From positions 806,001-870,000 of the forward strand of contig NZ_CP120210.1 of the NCBI RefSeq assembly GCF_029369745.1: a DNA stretch of 64,000 nucleotides, given 5' to 3'. The DNA is from Amycolatopsis sp. QT-25. GTDB lineage: Bacteria > Actinomycetota > Actinomycetes > Mycobacteriales > Pseudonocardiaceae. Both the position numbers and the translations under genes were made by a program. The notes below the pieces were generated by a model that was given only the letters and a program-made list of their open reading frames with translations, was not told where the DNA came from and did no database searches. Below are positions 27,120-37,110 of the stretch, piece by piece; the stretch's first letter is position 1; each line of letters opens with the position of its first letter.

Positions 27120-27764
27120 TCAGGCTTCCAGTTCGGATACGTCCTTCTTACGCGGTTTCCGCTTCACGACGACACCACCCCAGAACGCCAGGCCGGTGAT
27201 CTTCACCGTCGGCGCGGTCGGCGGCGCCGGGGGCGTCCCGGCGCGATCCTCCAGCTCGAAGGCACCCATGAAGCCGATTCCGGTGACGTCCACGTTGATG
27301 TCGTCGGGCACGATGATGTCGATCCCGCCCATGATCGCGACCGCGGTGATCGTCGAATGCTTCTCGGCGAACCGCGCGTGCCGCAGATCGAGCTCGGCGC
27401 CGCCCCAGAACGCGAAGCTGTTGTGCTGCGAGGGAACGACCCAGCTGCCCTTGCGCGACGCGCCGGACATGACGGCGATCGACGCGCCGGAGCCCGGATG
27501 CCCGCCGATGCGATCGTCGGGCAGGCCGAGCGCGCGCGACGCGGACGGCTGGATCGCCGAACGGGACTGCGGCAGATCCGCGGTGACCGGCTTGAGGTCG
27601 CCGACGGTCTTGGCCGCGTAGACGATGGTGAGCCGTTCCTCCAGCTCGTTGATGGTGATGCGCCCTTCGGACATCGCCGCGTGCAGCACCTGCGCGACCT
27701 GCTCACGGTCGGCGTCGGAGATGCGCATCTGTTCGGGGCCCGGCAGGGCCGGCTCTTCACTCAC
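27120..27764 (-). CDS. DUF1707 protein with LiaF-like C-terminal domain
   Basis: A 214-residue protein. The N-terminal DUF1707 domain contains MRISDADREQVAQVLHAAMS followed by GRITINELEERL at residues 13-45. The second half has short beta-type repeats with FWGGAELDLRHA, GGIDIIVPDDINV and FWGGVVVKR, as in the cell-wall-stress LiaF/YvqF-like domain. GTG 27764 fits the usual SEEP start; ATG 27728 (MRISD) is the alternative. There is no membrane helix. Two other DUF1707 genes are at 62281 and 62697. Confidence 0.85.
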   Translation of the reverse strand: MSEEPALPGPEQMRISDADREQVAQVLHAAMSEGRITINELEERLTIVYAAKTVGDLKPVTADLPQSRSAIQPSASRALGLPDDRIGGHPGSGASIAVMSGASRKGSWVVPSQHNSFAFWGGAELDLRHARFAEKHSTITAVAIMGGIDIIVPDDINVDVTGIGFMGAFELEDRAGTPPAPPTAPTVKITGLAFWGGVVVKRKPRKKDVSELEA

Positions 27765-27833
27765 CCGCAGGAGCCTAGCGCCGACGGGAAGGCCGAGCGT
27801 CCGACTTGTGGTCGACACTGGCATCATCCGGTG

Positions 27834-28289
27834 ATGGGGAACGCACTACCCGGCGCCCTGGAGCTGCCGGATGGGATGAAGGTACGTGGACGGGGCCTGG
27901 GTCGTCCCTGGCCAGAGGGACCTTCACCGGAATTCGGACTGTATTTGGGCGGCGCGAAGCTGCGCCGCAAGCACGAGCACAAAATGGACTGGGAACGGGC
28001 GTGGATCCGCTGGCCCGACTTCCTCCTGCCGGCGGACTGGGCGGAGGCGCGGCACCGGATCGTCGACCTGCACACCCGGGCGGCGGCGGGCGAAGCCGTC
28101 GAGGTCGCCTGTTACGGCGGAGTGGGGCGGACCGGCACGGTGCTGTCCTGTCTCGCCACCCTTTCCGGGCTGAGCGCCGACGAGGCGGTGGCGTGGGCGC
28201 GGGCCAACCACGACAAGCGTTCGGTGGAGATGCCCTGGCAGCGCCGTTGGGTCGGGTGGTTCGCGCGGCAAAACCGACGGCTAAATTGA
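27834..28289 (+). CDS. Protein-tyrosine-phosphatase-like protein
   Basis: A 151-residue single-domain protein. The P-loop is [10 protein letters not shown], matching Cys-x5-Arg, but the His that usually precedes the Cys is Ala. An upstream Trp/Asp-rich segment ([13 protein letters not shown]) would hold the general acid. ATG 27834 directly follows an in-frame GTG. It is divergent from the DUF1707 gene with 69 bp between and ends 5 nt before upp. Activity is plausible because the Cys and Arg are kept; the substrate is unknown. Confidence 0.8.
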   Translation: MGNALPGALELPDGMKVRGRGLGRPWPEGPSPEFGLYLGGAKLRRKHEHKMDWERAWIRWPDFLLPADWAEARHRIVDLHTRAAAGEAVEVACYGGVGRTGTVLSCLATLSGLSADEAVAWARANHDKRSVEMPWQRRWVGWFARQNRRLN

Positions 28290-28294
28290 CCGGC

Positions 28295-28918
28295 ATGGAT
28301 GTGCACGTCGTTGATCACCCGCTGGCCAAGGCCAGGCTCTCCACCATGCGCGACGCGCGCGCCGACAGCGCCGCCTTCCGCGCGGCGCTGCACGAACTGA
28401 CCGTCATGCTGGTCTACGAAGCCACCCGCGACATGCCTGTGCGGATCGAACGGATCCACACGCCGGTGGCCCGCACCGACGGCTACGCGCTGGCGAGCCC
28501 GCCGTTGCTGGTGCCGGTGCTGCGCGCCGGGCTCGGGATGGCGGATCAGGCGCACAAGCTGATCCCGGACGCCCAAATGGGTTTCGTCGGCCTCGCCCGC
28601 GACGAGGAGACGCTCAAGCCGACGCCGTACCTGGAGTCGCTGCCCGAATCGCTCGCCGACCGGCCGGTGATGGTGCTCGACCCGATGCTCGCGACCGGCG
28701 GCTCGATGGAGTACACGATCCGGCTGCTCACCGATCGGGGCGCCACCGACGTCACCGCCATCTGCGCGCTCGCCGCGCCCGAGGGCATCGAGCACCTGGA
28801 GAAGACCGGGCTGCCGCTGCGGGTGGTGACCGCGAGCATCGACGAGCGGCTGAACGATTCCGGCTTCATCGTGCCGGGCCTCGGGGACGCGGGGGACCGG
28901 CAGTACGGGGCCGTCTGA
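28295..28918 (+). CDS. upp: Uracil phosphoribosyltransferase
   Basis: A 207-residue enzyme that makes UMP from uracil and PRPP. The PRPP loop [11 protein letters not shown], the dimer/catalytic [10 protein letters not shown] and the uracil-binding C-terminal [13 protein letters not shown] are clear. ATG 28295 is 5 nt after the phosphatase-like gene, with a weak ribosome site that suggests coupling to it. It salvages the uracil released by pyrimidine-nucleoside phosphorylase and so completes the pyrimidine branch present in this window. Confidence 0.96.
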   Translation: MDVHVVDHPLAKARLSTMRDARADSAAFRAALHELTVMLVYEATRDMPVRIERIHTPVARTDGYALASPPLLVPVLRAGLGMADQAHKLIPDAQMGFVGLARDEETLKPTPYLESLPESLADRPVMVLDPMLATGGSMEYTIRLLTDRGATDVTAICALAAPEGIEHLEKTGLPLRVVTASIDERLNDSGFIVPGLGDAGDRQYGAV

Positions 28919-28948
28919 CCCGCCTTCACCGCCGGTCACTCTCTACGG

Positions 28949-28974
28949 ATCGCGTTCTGCCCGCTAAACGCGAC
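28949..28974. repeat. Short hairpin repeat (CGCGTT..AACGCG), copy 1
   Basis: ATCGCGTTCTGCCCGCTAAA and the following CGCG contain complementary CGCGTT and AACGCG arms. A near-identical copy lies at 29107-29130. The two copies flank palindrome family 2, copy 2. Confidence 0.6.
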
Positions 28975-29000
28975 GCGCTCACCGGGGGACGGGTCGCAAG

Positions 29001-29057
29001 AGTCCGTGAAGGTCTCCTTGAGGGACTCTGGGTCCCTCAAGGAGACCTTCACGGACT
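29001..29057. repeat. Palindrome family 2, copy 2 (26-bp arms)
   Basis: A perfect inverted repeat around a 5-nt centre between upp (ends 28918) and the convergent TetR gene (ends 29121). Compared with copy 1, one C-G pair is replaced by T-A on both arms and each end is extended by a complementary base. Confidence 0.85.
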
Positions 29058-29106
29058 GTCGACCGACGTGAACGCGCCGCCGGGCCAGCGCAGTCGGCCG
29101 GCCGGA

Positions 29107-29130
29107 CCGCGTTCAGCCCGCTAAACGCGG
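29107..29130. repeat. Short hairpin repeat (CGCGTT..AACGCG), copy 2
   Basis: CCGCGTT and AACGCGG pair, and an inner AGC/GCT pairing follows after one mismatch. It overlaps the stop codon of the TetR gene at 29121. Confidence 0.6.
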
Positions 29131-29717
29131 CGCAGCCAGCCCGAGGCGTTCGCCCGCAGCGCGGTTTCGTAAGCGGTGCTCACGGTGAACTTCTCCGGCA
29201 GGTTCCCGTTCAGCTCCAGCGACACCAGCCCGTGCACGAAGCCCCAGCACGCCACGGTGACGACCTCGGGCGGCAGGTCGGCGAAGACGCCGTCGGCGAT
29301 GGCCTCGCGGATCGTCTCCTCCAGCGGTGCCATCGTGGCGCGAGCCTGCTCGGCGGTCTCGTTCGCCGGTTCGAAACCCGGTACCGACTTCGTGAACATG
29401 ATCGCGTAGAGATGCGGATCGGCCAGCGCGCTTTCCCGGTACGCGACGCCGAGCCGCACGAGGTCCTCGACCGGGTCGCCGCTCAGGGTGACCCGGGACA
29501 TCCGGACGCCGAAGCGCCGGAAGCCCTCGGCGAAGAGGGCACCGACGAGCTCGGTCTTCCCGCCGAAGAGTGAATAGACCGCGGTGGTGGACGTGCCGAC
29601 GTCGGCGGCCAGTTTGCGGAGACTCAGTGCCTTCGGGCCGTCGGCCGAGATGAGCTCACCGGCGCGGTCCAGTAGTTTCAGCCGGAGACTCTCGTCGTGC
29701 GTCTTGGGGCGGGGCAT
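29121..29717 (-). CDS. TetR-family regulator with WHG-type C-terminal domain
   Basis: A 198-residue regulator. The helix-turn-helix is LSLRKLAADVGTSTTAVYSL at about residues 31-50. The C-terminal domain carries CWGFVHGLVSLEL, the Trp-(x)-His-Gly signature of the PF13305-type domain. It is divergent from a MerR gene with an 85-bp shared control region. TAACGCAACGCTGTTA at 29729-29744, just before its start, is a candidate operator, so it may regulate itself and perhaps the MerR operon. The ligand is unknown. Confidence 0.9.
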   Translation of the reverse strand: MPRPKTHDESLRLKLLDRAGELISADGPKALSLRKLAADVGTSTTAVYSLFGGKTELVGALFAEGFRRFGVRMSRVTLSGDPVEDLVRLGVAYRESALADPHLYAIMFTKSVPGFEPANETAEQARATMAPLEETIREAIADGVFADLPPEVVTVACWGFVHGLVSLELNGNLPEKFTVSTAYETALRANASGWLRRV

Positions 29718-29728
29718 GCCGGCCAGGG

Positions 29729-29744
29729 TAACGCAACGCTGTTA
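29729..29744. promoter_or_regulatory. Candidate TetR operator
   Basis: TAACGCAACGCTGTTA has complementary ends (TAAC/GTTA) and lies 12 nt before the TetR start codon at 29717. Only the short symmetry and the position support it. Confidence 0.3.
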
Positions 29745-29764
29745 TCAATCGCTCGGATTCGCGG

Positions 29765-29795
29765 TTGACCTGGAGCGCACTCCAGGTCGTAGTGT
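29765..29795 (+). promoter_or_regulatory. MerR-type promoter with dyad in a 19-bp spacer
   Basis: The -35 element TTGACC (29765-29770) and the -10 element TAGTGT (29790-29795) are 19 bp apart. The dyad ACCTGGAG-CGCA-CTCCAGGT (29768-29787) fills the spacer. A long spacer with a central dyad is the hallmark of promoters activated by MerR-family proteins. The expected start of transcription falls at or next to the ATG at 29803, so the mRNA is probably leaderless. Confidence 0.8.
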
Positions 29796-29802
29796 CGTTC
29801 GC

Positions 29803-30200
29803 ATGAGCTACTCGATAGCGGAAGCCGCGCGACGTAGCGGACTGTCCATCGACACTCTCCGGTACTACGAGCGCATCGAACTCGTCGAGCCCCCGGCGCG
29901 GGACGCCGCGGGGCGCCGCGCCTACACCGACGACGACCTCGGGTGGCTGGGGTTCCTGACCAAGCTGCGCTTGACCGGCATGCCCATCAAGCGGATGCGG
30001 GAGTACGCCTCCCTGCGCCACCACGGGGCGGCGAGCGCGGGGCGGCGCAAGGCGATCCTCGTCGACCAGCGCGAATCGGTCGCCGACCGGATCGCCGAGT
30101 TGCAGACCTGTCTCGACATCCTCGACTACAAGATCGACCACTACGACCAGGTGGAGCGCAAGGTGCTCGGCACCGGTGCCACCGTGGAGGGAATTTCAGC

Positions 30201-30204
<4 letters not shown>
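29803..30204 (+). CDS. MerR-family transcriptional regulator
   Basis: A 133-residue regulator starting [20 protein letters not shown], with the standard winged-helix ([11 protein letters not shown]) and a C-terminal coiled-coil dimerisation helix ([20 protein letters not shown]). The C-terminal part has one Cys and no metal-binding cluster, so it belongs with the group linked to organic or redox signals, not with the metal sensors (inference). The start is fixed by the promoter immediately upstream. It overlaps the first aldo/keto reductase by GTGA, so regulator and enzymes form one operon. Confidence 0.93.
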
Positions 30205-31184
<980 letters not shown>

Positions 31185-31209
31185 CACCGAAAGAAGGGCG
31201 AGAGAGATC

Positions 31210-32211
<1,002 letters not shown>

Positions 32212-32257
32212 ACACGGCGAAGCCGGCGCCCGGTCAGGGGCGCCGGCTTCGCCGTGT
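32212..32257. terminator. Terminator hairpin between the reductase operon and hisS
   Basis: ACACGGCGAAGCCGGCGCC (32212-32230) pairs perfectly with 32239-32257, giving a 19-bp stem around an 8-nt loop. It separates convergent genes, touching the hisS stop, and should work in both directions. Confidence 0.85.
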
Positions 32258-33543
32258 CAGAGCAGGGAAGTGACCGCCGGGACCACGCCGTCGAGGGCCA
32301 CCGTCCGCTGCTCGCGGGTCTCGAGACCGCGGACGGTCACGTTCCCGGCGTCCCAGTCCTCCTGGCCGACGATCACCACGGCCCGCGCCCCGGCCTTGTC
32401 GGCCCGGGTGAGTTCCTTGCCCAGCTTGCGGAGTTCGACGGGTGTCGACGTGCGCAGACCGGCCTTCCGCAGCCGTCCCGCGACCGCGCGCGCGGCGTCC
32501 GTGAGTTCCTCGACCACCGGGATCACCGCGACATCGACCTCACTGCGCGGCTTCGGGGTGAGGCCGTGGGTGTCGAGGAAGTCGATCAGCGTGACGTCGC
32601 CCATGCCGAAGCCGATCCCGGGGATCTGCTGCGACGTGAACAACGACGCCAGGTCGCTGTACCGGCCGCCGCCGAAGAGGGCACGGCGGTTCTCCGGCGA
32701 GGTGTCGAAGACCTCGAACACGGTCGACGTGTAGTACGCGAGCCCGCGCACGATCATCGGGTCGAAGGTGATCAGGTCCGCGGCGCCGCTGTTGAGCACC
32801 TTGACCAGGTTCGAGTTCTCCTTGACCTGCTCCGGCAGCTCGTCGAGCAGAGCCGCGCCGGACGACAGGGTCTCGGTCAGCTTCCGGAACTGCTTGTCGG
32901 TCAGCCCGATCTCGGCCGCGAGGTCGCCGAGTTTCGTCCGCTCCGACTTCTCCCAGCGGTCCACCAGGGTGAACACCCGCGGGAGCTGCTCCGCGGTCAC
33001 GCCGACGATGTCGGTGAGCGCCGACGAGAGCAGGTTCCGGTCGTTGGCCCGCACCTGGAACAGGTCCGGGGTCGCCCCGAGCGCGCTCATCATGTCGTGG
33101 ACGAGCTCGAAGATCTCGATCTCGCAGTTCGCGCTGTCCGAACCGAAGATGTCCGCGTTGATCTGCCAGTGCTCGCGGACCCGGCCACGTTGCGGCCGCT
33201 CGTAGCGGTGGCAGTTCGGGTGGCTGTACCAGCGCACCGGGAACTGCAGCGACTTCGCGTTTCCCGCGATCATCCTGGCGACCGACGGCGTCATCTCCGG
33301 GCGCAGCGCCAGCCGCTCGCCGCCCTTGGTGGTCAGCGTGTACAGCTGCTGGTCCGCGATCTCCTGTCCGGACTTCCGCTCGTAGATCTCGGCGGGTTCG
33401 AGGATCGGCCCGTCGTAGCGGAGGAAACCGCGCAGTTCGAGCACGTCGTAGAGATGACCGAACACCTGCGTCCGGACGGACATCTCGGCGGGCAGGAAGT
33501 CGCGGGTCCCCTTGGCGGGGGCTGTCGGCAGGTATTCAGGCAC
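32257..33543 (-). CDS. hisS: Histidyl-tRNA synthetase, atypical form
   Basis: A 428-residue class II synthetase. Motif 2 is RYERPQRGRVREHWQ, and the HisRS-specific block is IVRGLAYYTSTVFEVF. Two places depart from common bacterial HisS: RGLAYYT stands where RGLDYYT is usual, and the motif 3 region reads GIGFGMGDVTLIDFL instead of a GLERL-type sequence, so the usual motif 3 Arg is absent. The C-terminal anticodon-binding domain (VDVAVIPV...) is present. Similar variants exist in some other bacterial groups (memory). It is not beside the usual actinobacterial hisS neighbours, so it could be a second copy. Confidence 0.88.
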   Translation of the reverse strand: MPEYLPTAPAKGTRDFLPAEMSVRTQVFGHLYDVLELRGFLRYDGPILEPAEIYERKSGQEIADQQLYTLTTKGGERLALRPEMTPSVARMIAGNAKSLQFPVRWYSHPNCHRYERPQRGRVREHWQINADIFGSDSANCEIEIFELVHDMMSALGATPDLFQVRANDRNLLSSALTDIVGVTAEQLPRVFTLVDRWEKSERTKLGDLAAEIGLTDKQFRKLTETLSSGAALLDELPEQVKENSNLVKVLNSGAADLITFDPMIVRGLAYYTSTVFEVFDTSPENRRALFGGGRYSDLASLFTSQQIPGIGFGMGDVTLIDFLDTHGLTPKPRSEVDVAVIPVVEELTDAARAVAGRLRKAGLRTSTPVELRKLGKELTRADKAGARAVVIVGQEDWDAGNVTVRGLETREQRTVALDGVVPAVTSLL

Positions 33544-33644
33544 GTCAGCAAGCTTAACGAGCCGTTTCCACCGCTTTCCTCAGGGGAAGGCCACGCCGTA
33601 CGCGGCGGTCGGATCCGCCGCCCAGGCAGGACGGCTCCGGGGTG

Positions 33645-34844
33645 CTAACCCGAAACACCACTCACGACCACTCCGCGCGCAAGGACCAGCCGGACGTTCC
33701 GGAGCGCGGAAAGATCGGCGAGCGGATCGCCGTCCACCACCAGCACGTCGGCGCTCAGGCCCGCGGCGAGCCGCCCGGTCACGTCGCCGAGGCCGAGGCC
33801 GGCGGCGCTGTCCTCGGTCGCGATCTCGAGGATCCGGCGTCGTCCGAAACCGAGCCATTCGTAGAGTTCGAGAGCGCCGACGGGGTCGTCGAAGACCGAA
33901 CCGGGCAACCCGGCGTCCGTCCCCGCCAGGAGTGGGACGCCCAGTTCCTCCAGCCAGGAGAGGCGGCCGTAGACGGTCTTCGCGAGTTCCTCGCCCATGC
34001 GCTCGGCCAGCATTCGCCAGTTGCGGCTGCTCGTCGAACACGCCGCGATACCCTCGGCCGCCATCCGGCGGGCGACGTCTTCGCGCCTGTCCTGCCGCTG
34101 CGGCCCGGTCAGCCACGTGCAGTGCTCGATGGTGCGGACGCCCGCCTCGACCGACGCTTCGATCGCGTCGGCGCCGTGGGCGTGCGCCGCGACCGGAAGC
34201 CCGTGGCGCGCCGCGTGTTCGACGATCACGCGCAGCGCCCGGACGTCGAACTGCGACTCCCACATGTCCGCGCCGCCCTCGGTGATCTGGCCACCGCTGG
34301 CCATCACCTTGATCACGTTCGCGCCGGCGGCCGCGTCGGCGTCGATCAGAGCCCGGATCGCGGCGTCGTCCGCGACCTCGCCACCGAAGAAATGGCAGTG
34401 TCCACTAGGGACGGTCAGCGGAGTGCCCGCCGTCAGCAGACGGGGAGCGGCGACCCGTTCAGCCGCCAGCTCCGCGCGGACCCGCGCGCCCAGCGCGTCG
34501 CGATCTCCGAGGTCTCGCACCGTCGTGACGCCGCTGCGCAACAGCTGTCCCAGCCGGTCTTTGGCACCTGCGCGCAGCGCTTCGTCTTCGCTCGCCAAGA
34601 AGTTCGGCAACATCTCGTGCGTGGCGTCGAACGCTAGGTGCACGTGGGCGTTGAACAGCCCGGGCAGCAAGGTGGAGCCCGGGAAATCGAGCCTTTCGGC
34701 GTCCGGTGCCGCCCGCGGGGCGACTTCGGCGCGAAGACCCGCTGCAAGGACGCGGTCACCCTCGACGAGAACGGCGCCGTCTTCGAGAGGTGTGCCCGGG
34801 CGCGGCAGGATCCGGCTCGCCGTCACCAGCAACTGCGCTGTCAT
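33645..34844 (-). CDS. Metal-dependent amidohydrolase
   Basis: A 399-residue amidohydrolase of the imidazolonepropionase/prolidase-like group. Metal ligands are visible in FNAHVHLAF (HxH), a likely carbamylated Lys in NVIKVMASGG, His residues in AAHAHG and TIEHC, and the catalytic Asp in GTDAG. It overlaps the upstream membrane-protein gene by 4 nt and is the last member of the XRE-metallopeptidase-membrane protein operon. The substrate is unknown; the cytosolic location fits the absence of a signal peptide. Confidence 0.9.
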   Translation of the reverse strand: MTAQLLVTASRILPRPGTPLEDGAVLVEGDRVLAAGLRAEVAPRAAPDAERLDFPGSTLLPGLFNAHVHLAFDATHEMLPNFLASEDEALRAGAKDRLGQLLRSGVTTVRDLGDRDALGARVRAELAAERVAAPRLLTAGTPLTVPSGHCHFFGGEVADDAAIRALIDADAAAGANVIKVMASGGQITEGGADMWESQFDVRALRVIVEHAARHGLPVAAHAHGADAIEASVEAGVRTIEHCTWLTGPQRQDRREDVARRMAAEGIAACSTSSRNWRMLAERMGEELAKTVYGRLSWLEELGVPLLAGTDAGLPGSVFDDPVGALELYEWLGFGRRRILEIATEDSAAGLGLGDVTGRLAAGLSADVLVVDGDPLADLSALRNVRLVLARGVVVSGVSG

Positions 34845-35980
34845 GGTGTGCTCCCGGAGACGGCGGCGGAGAGGGCGAGCAGCGGCCGCACGTCGGATTC
34901 GATGTCCGCGGCGCCGCCGGGAAGCACGAGCTTCGCGCGCCCGTCGGTCTCTTCACCCGCCGTCTGCCGGGCGATCGCCGTCTTCAGCGCCTCCGCGGCC
35001 GCGCGGGGATCGTCGGCGGCGAGCGCGGTCAGATCGGTGTCCAGATAGGGGCTCAGCTGGACGAGCCCGTCGCGGATCTCGATCACGCGGCGGTAGTACC
35101 GGCGGTGGACGGTGCGCGGGCGCCACCGCTCCCACCGTCCCTGCGGCGTGGTCCGGAGCACGATGTTCGGGTAGACCCCGGCCAACGCGGTCCACAACGG
35201 GGTGAGCTCGTCGTGGTGGCGCTGGTGCTGGCGGCGGCGTCGCAGCGCGGCGAACCGCGCGCGGACACCCGGATAGGTGACCCCGGCGAGGAAGAGCACG
35301 CTTCCGAGGAGCACCAGCGGAACGGCGACGGTGAGCAGAAGCGGGATCGACGGCCCGAACGCCCACGCGATCACGATGTACAGCGCGCGGAAGACACTGC
35401 CCACCGCAAGGCAGATCAGCCCGGCGGCACCGAGTTTCAGCCCGGTCTTCAGATGCCGGTCCGCCGCGCGGACGTACCGGAAGATCCACCAGGCGCAGGC
35501 GGCGAGGCCGTAGATCAGGTAGCTCCCGGCGCCCAGGTAGAACAACGCCACGCCGGGCTCGTGCACGAGCTTCGGGCTCAGCGCGAGCCCTCGCACCCCC
35601 GGCGGGGTGATGGCCATCGCGACCAGCATCAGCGCGATCGCGCCGGAGAGCGGGATCAGCTCGAAGAGCACCCGTCCCGGCCGGCGCGGTCCCAGCTCGG
35701 AACCGAGGAACACGATCAACAGCGCGCACACCCCGATGGCGAGCAGGATGTTGTTGACCAGGCGTCCGGTGCCTTTGCCCGTCAGCCCGTCCAGCCAGCC
35801 GGAGACCACCTTCTGCTGGGCGAGGAAGGAGCCGGCGACGCAGACGATCGTGACCGTGATCGCCCAGTTCGGCAGCCGCCGGGGCGCCCGGTACGTCTGG
35901 TAGATCCGCCAGGCGAGCGCGGTCGCGAACAACACCATCGCCACGACGTTGAGCGGGGAGAACAGCGAATTCACAGCCAC
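34841..35980 (-). CDS. Seven-TM membrane protein, MAB_1171c-like (DUF6545)
   Basis: A 379-residue protein with seven hydrophobic helices in the first 235 residues. A cytosolic basic region follows (RFAALRRRRQHQRHHDELTP), then a helical domain with LWTALAGVYPNIVLRTTPQG and YYRRVIEIRDGL. This layout matches what databases name the MAB_1171c family putative transporter; no transported substrate is established to my knowledge. It overlaps the metallopeptidase gene by 10 nt and the amidohydrolase gene by 4 nt, so all are expressed together. Confidence 0.85.
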   Translation of the reverse strand: MAVNSLFSPLNVVAMVLFATALAWRIYQTYRAPRRLPNWAITVTIVCVAGSFLAQQKVVSGWLDGLTGKGTGRLVNNILLAIGVCALLIVFLGSELGPRRPGRVLFELIPLSGAIALMLVAMAITPPGVRGLALSPKLVHEPGVALFYLGAGSYLIYGLAACAWWIFRYVRAADRHLKTGLKLGAAGLICLAVGSVFRALYIVIAWAFGPSIPLLLTVAVPLVLLGSVLFLAGVTYPGVRARFAALRRRRQHQRHHDELTPLWTALAGVYPNIVLRTTPQGRWERWRPRTVHRRYYRRVIEIRDGLVQLSPYLDTDLTALAADDPRAAAEALKTAIARQTAGEETDGRAKLVLPGGAADIESDVRPLLALSAAVSGSTP

Positions 35981-36492
35981 CCTTGATGGTCGCCCAGCGC
36001 GCCTTGGACACGGCGGACGTCATCGTCGTCGGCGCGACGGGGAATCGTGTAGTTCAAGACCGACGCCCATTCGAGGATGATGGTCGCCACGGTCTCGGCT
36101 TCCCATTCGTGCGCCTCATCGTAGGAGGTGCGGCGTAAAGCGCGGTGTACCGCGTCGCTGTCCAGACCGGTGGCCGGGCCGCGCAGGAAATCGGCGGGTT
36201 CGGCGTCGCCGCCGGGATGGTGATCGGCGAGCATGTGCCCGAGTTCGTGCAGGATGATGTGGTCTTGATGAGACTTCGTGGTCTCCTGCTGGAAGAAGAT
36301 GTAGTCCGCCGAACCGGTGGCGATCCAGCAGCCGAAGGGACCCGGCACCTCCAGCGGATACGGCATCAGCCGGATCGGCCTGCCCCGCTGCTCGCCGAGC
36401 CGCTCGCAGAGCACGCCGACGTCGAGCGGTGGTTCGATGTCGAGCTTGTTCAGCATCTTGCGGCAGCGTTTGCGGAGTTCCCGTTCCTTCAT
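35971..36492 (-). CDS. ImmA/IrrE-type zinc metallopeptidase
   Basis: A 173-residue protease-like protein. The zinc site is HELGH in IILHELGHMLADHHPG at about residue 80, with a downstream Glu in HEWEAETVATII as the probable third ligand. ImmA/IrrE proteases are known to cut their partner HTH repressor in mobile elements and stress regulation. ATG 36492 overlaps the XRE gene by 4 nt, so the obvious partner is that XRE protein. The basic N-terminus (MKERELRKRCRKML) is normal for the family. Confidence 0.9.
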   Translation of the reverse strand: MKERELRKRCRKMLNKLDIEPPLDVGVLCERLGEQRGRPIRLMPYPLEVPGPFGCWIATGSADYIFFQQETTKSHQDHIILHELGHMLADHHPGGDAEPADFLRGPATGLDSDAVHRALRRTSYDEAHEWEAETVATIILEWASVLNYTIPRRADDDDVRRVQGALGDHQGWL

Positions 36493-36881
36493 CGGCTTTC
36501 GCCCGGCTGGTCGCGTTCGGCGCGTTCGTACCGTTCGACGAGTTCCAGCAGGTCCATGACCTGACGCCGGCCTTGCGGGGAGAGTTCCTGCGCGCGCATG
36601 GCCATGAGCTTCGCCTCTCCGACGGGGTGCGGTTCCTGATCTTCGAAGAAGTAGGTGATCGGTACCCCGAACAGTTTCGCCAGCGCTTCGACGTAGTGGA
36701 TCTTCGGATTGACGCGTTTGCCCGTGGCGAGCTGCTGGAGGTACGCGGGCGACATGGTGGGCCCGCCGGCGCGATCGATCGCCGCGGACAGCTCGCGATA
36801 GCTGTGCGGGGCGCCTTCGTTCGCGCGCGCCGAATCGATCAGCGCGCTCAGTTTCTGGGCGAAGGTCTGGTACGGCGACAT
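36489..36881 (-). CDS. XRE-family helix-turn-helix regulator
   Basis: A 130-residue DNA-binding protein. The HTH covers about residues 27-80: SYRELSAAIDRAGGPTMSPA, then YLQQLATGKR and IHYVEALAKLFGVPITYFF. The C-terminal tail is helical and charged (RRQVMDLLELVERYERAERD) and could hold the site cut by the adjacent ImmA/IrrE protein. GGATGGGGGG precedes ATG 36881. It is the first gene of a four-gene operon, and its probable promoter is the overlapping divergent pair at 36951-36987. Confidence 0.9.
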   Translation of the reverse strand: MSPYQTFAQKLSALIDSARANEGAPHSYRELSAAIDRAGGPTMSPAYLQQLATGKRVNPKIHYVEALAKLFGVPITYFFEDQEPHPVGEAKLMAMRAQELSPQGRRQVMDLLELVERYERAERDQPGESR

Positions 36882-36950
36882 GACCCCCCATCCGTTCCAA
36901 GGTCCTGTTCCGTGGTCGGAGTGTAACGCGATCCGTCCTGTCCGCAGCTG

Positions 36951-36987
36951 TTGACAGGCTATGTATGCAGTGGTTTACAGTTGTCAA
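36951..36987. promoter_or_regulatory. Overlapping divergent promoters and dyad upstream of the XRE operon
   Basis: TTGACA (36951-36956) and TGTCAA (36982-36987) form an inverted pair. Rightward, TTGACA is followed 17 bp later by TTTACA, and transcription would begin near 36987. Leftward, TTGACA on the minus strand is followed after 16 bp by TACATA, and transcription would begin near 36953, 72 nt before the XRE start. The two promoters overlap fully, so they should exclude each other, and a regulator bound to the dyad would affect both. The -35 elements are perfect; the -10 elements are weak. Confidence 0.5.
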
Positions 36988-37008
36988 GCGGTTTCGTTCC
37001 GTGTTTCG

Positions 37009-37069
37009 GCCTCTCGCTCCGGAATCCGTGCCCTGGGGGTGCACGGACACCGGAGTGAGAGGCGTTTTT
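37009..37069 (+). terminator. Long hairpin A with T-run, candidate end of a short RNA
   Basis: 37009-37022 pairs with 37050-37063 (14 bp, one G-U). An inner stem, TCCGTGC with GCACGGA, follows, and the loop is CCTGGGGGT (37032-37040). GTTTTT comes immediately after, which gives an intrinsic-terminator shape on the plus strand. Only a short transcript from the promoter near 36951 lies upstream, so this may be both the body and the end of a small RNA of about 80 nt. Confidence 0.6.
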
Positions 37070-37110
37070 CCGGGCGGGTGCACAAGATCGTGCCGGATGT
37101 AGTACGCTTA

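Noticed and set aside
33580-34285. Arg-rich open frames around the hisS-amidohydrolase gap as small genes
   Set aside because: They lie inside or opposite the amidohydrolase gene, and their products are low-complexity Arg/Ala/Pro strings.
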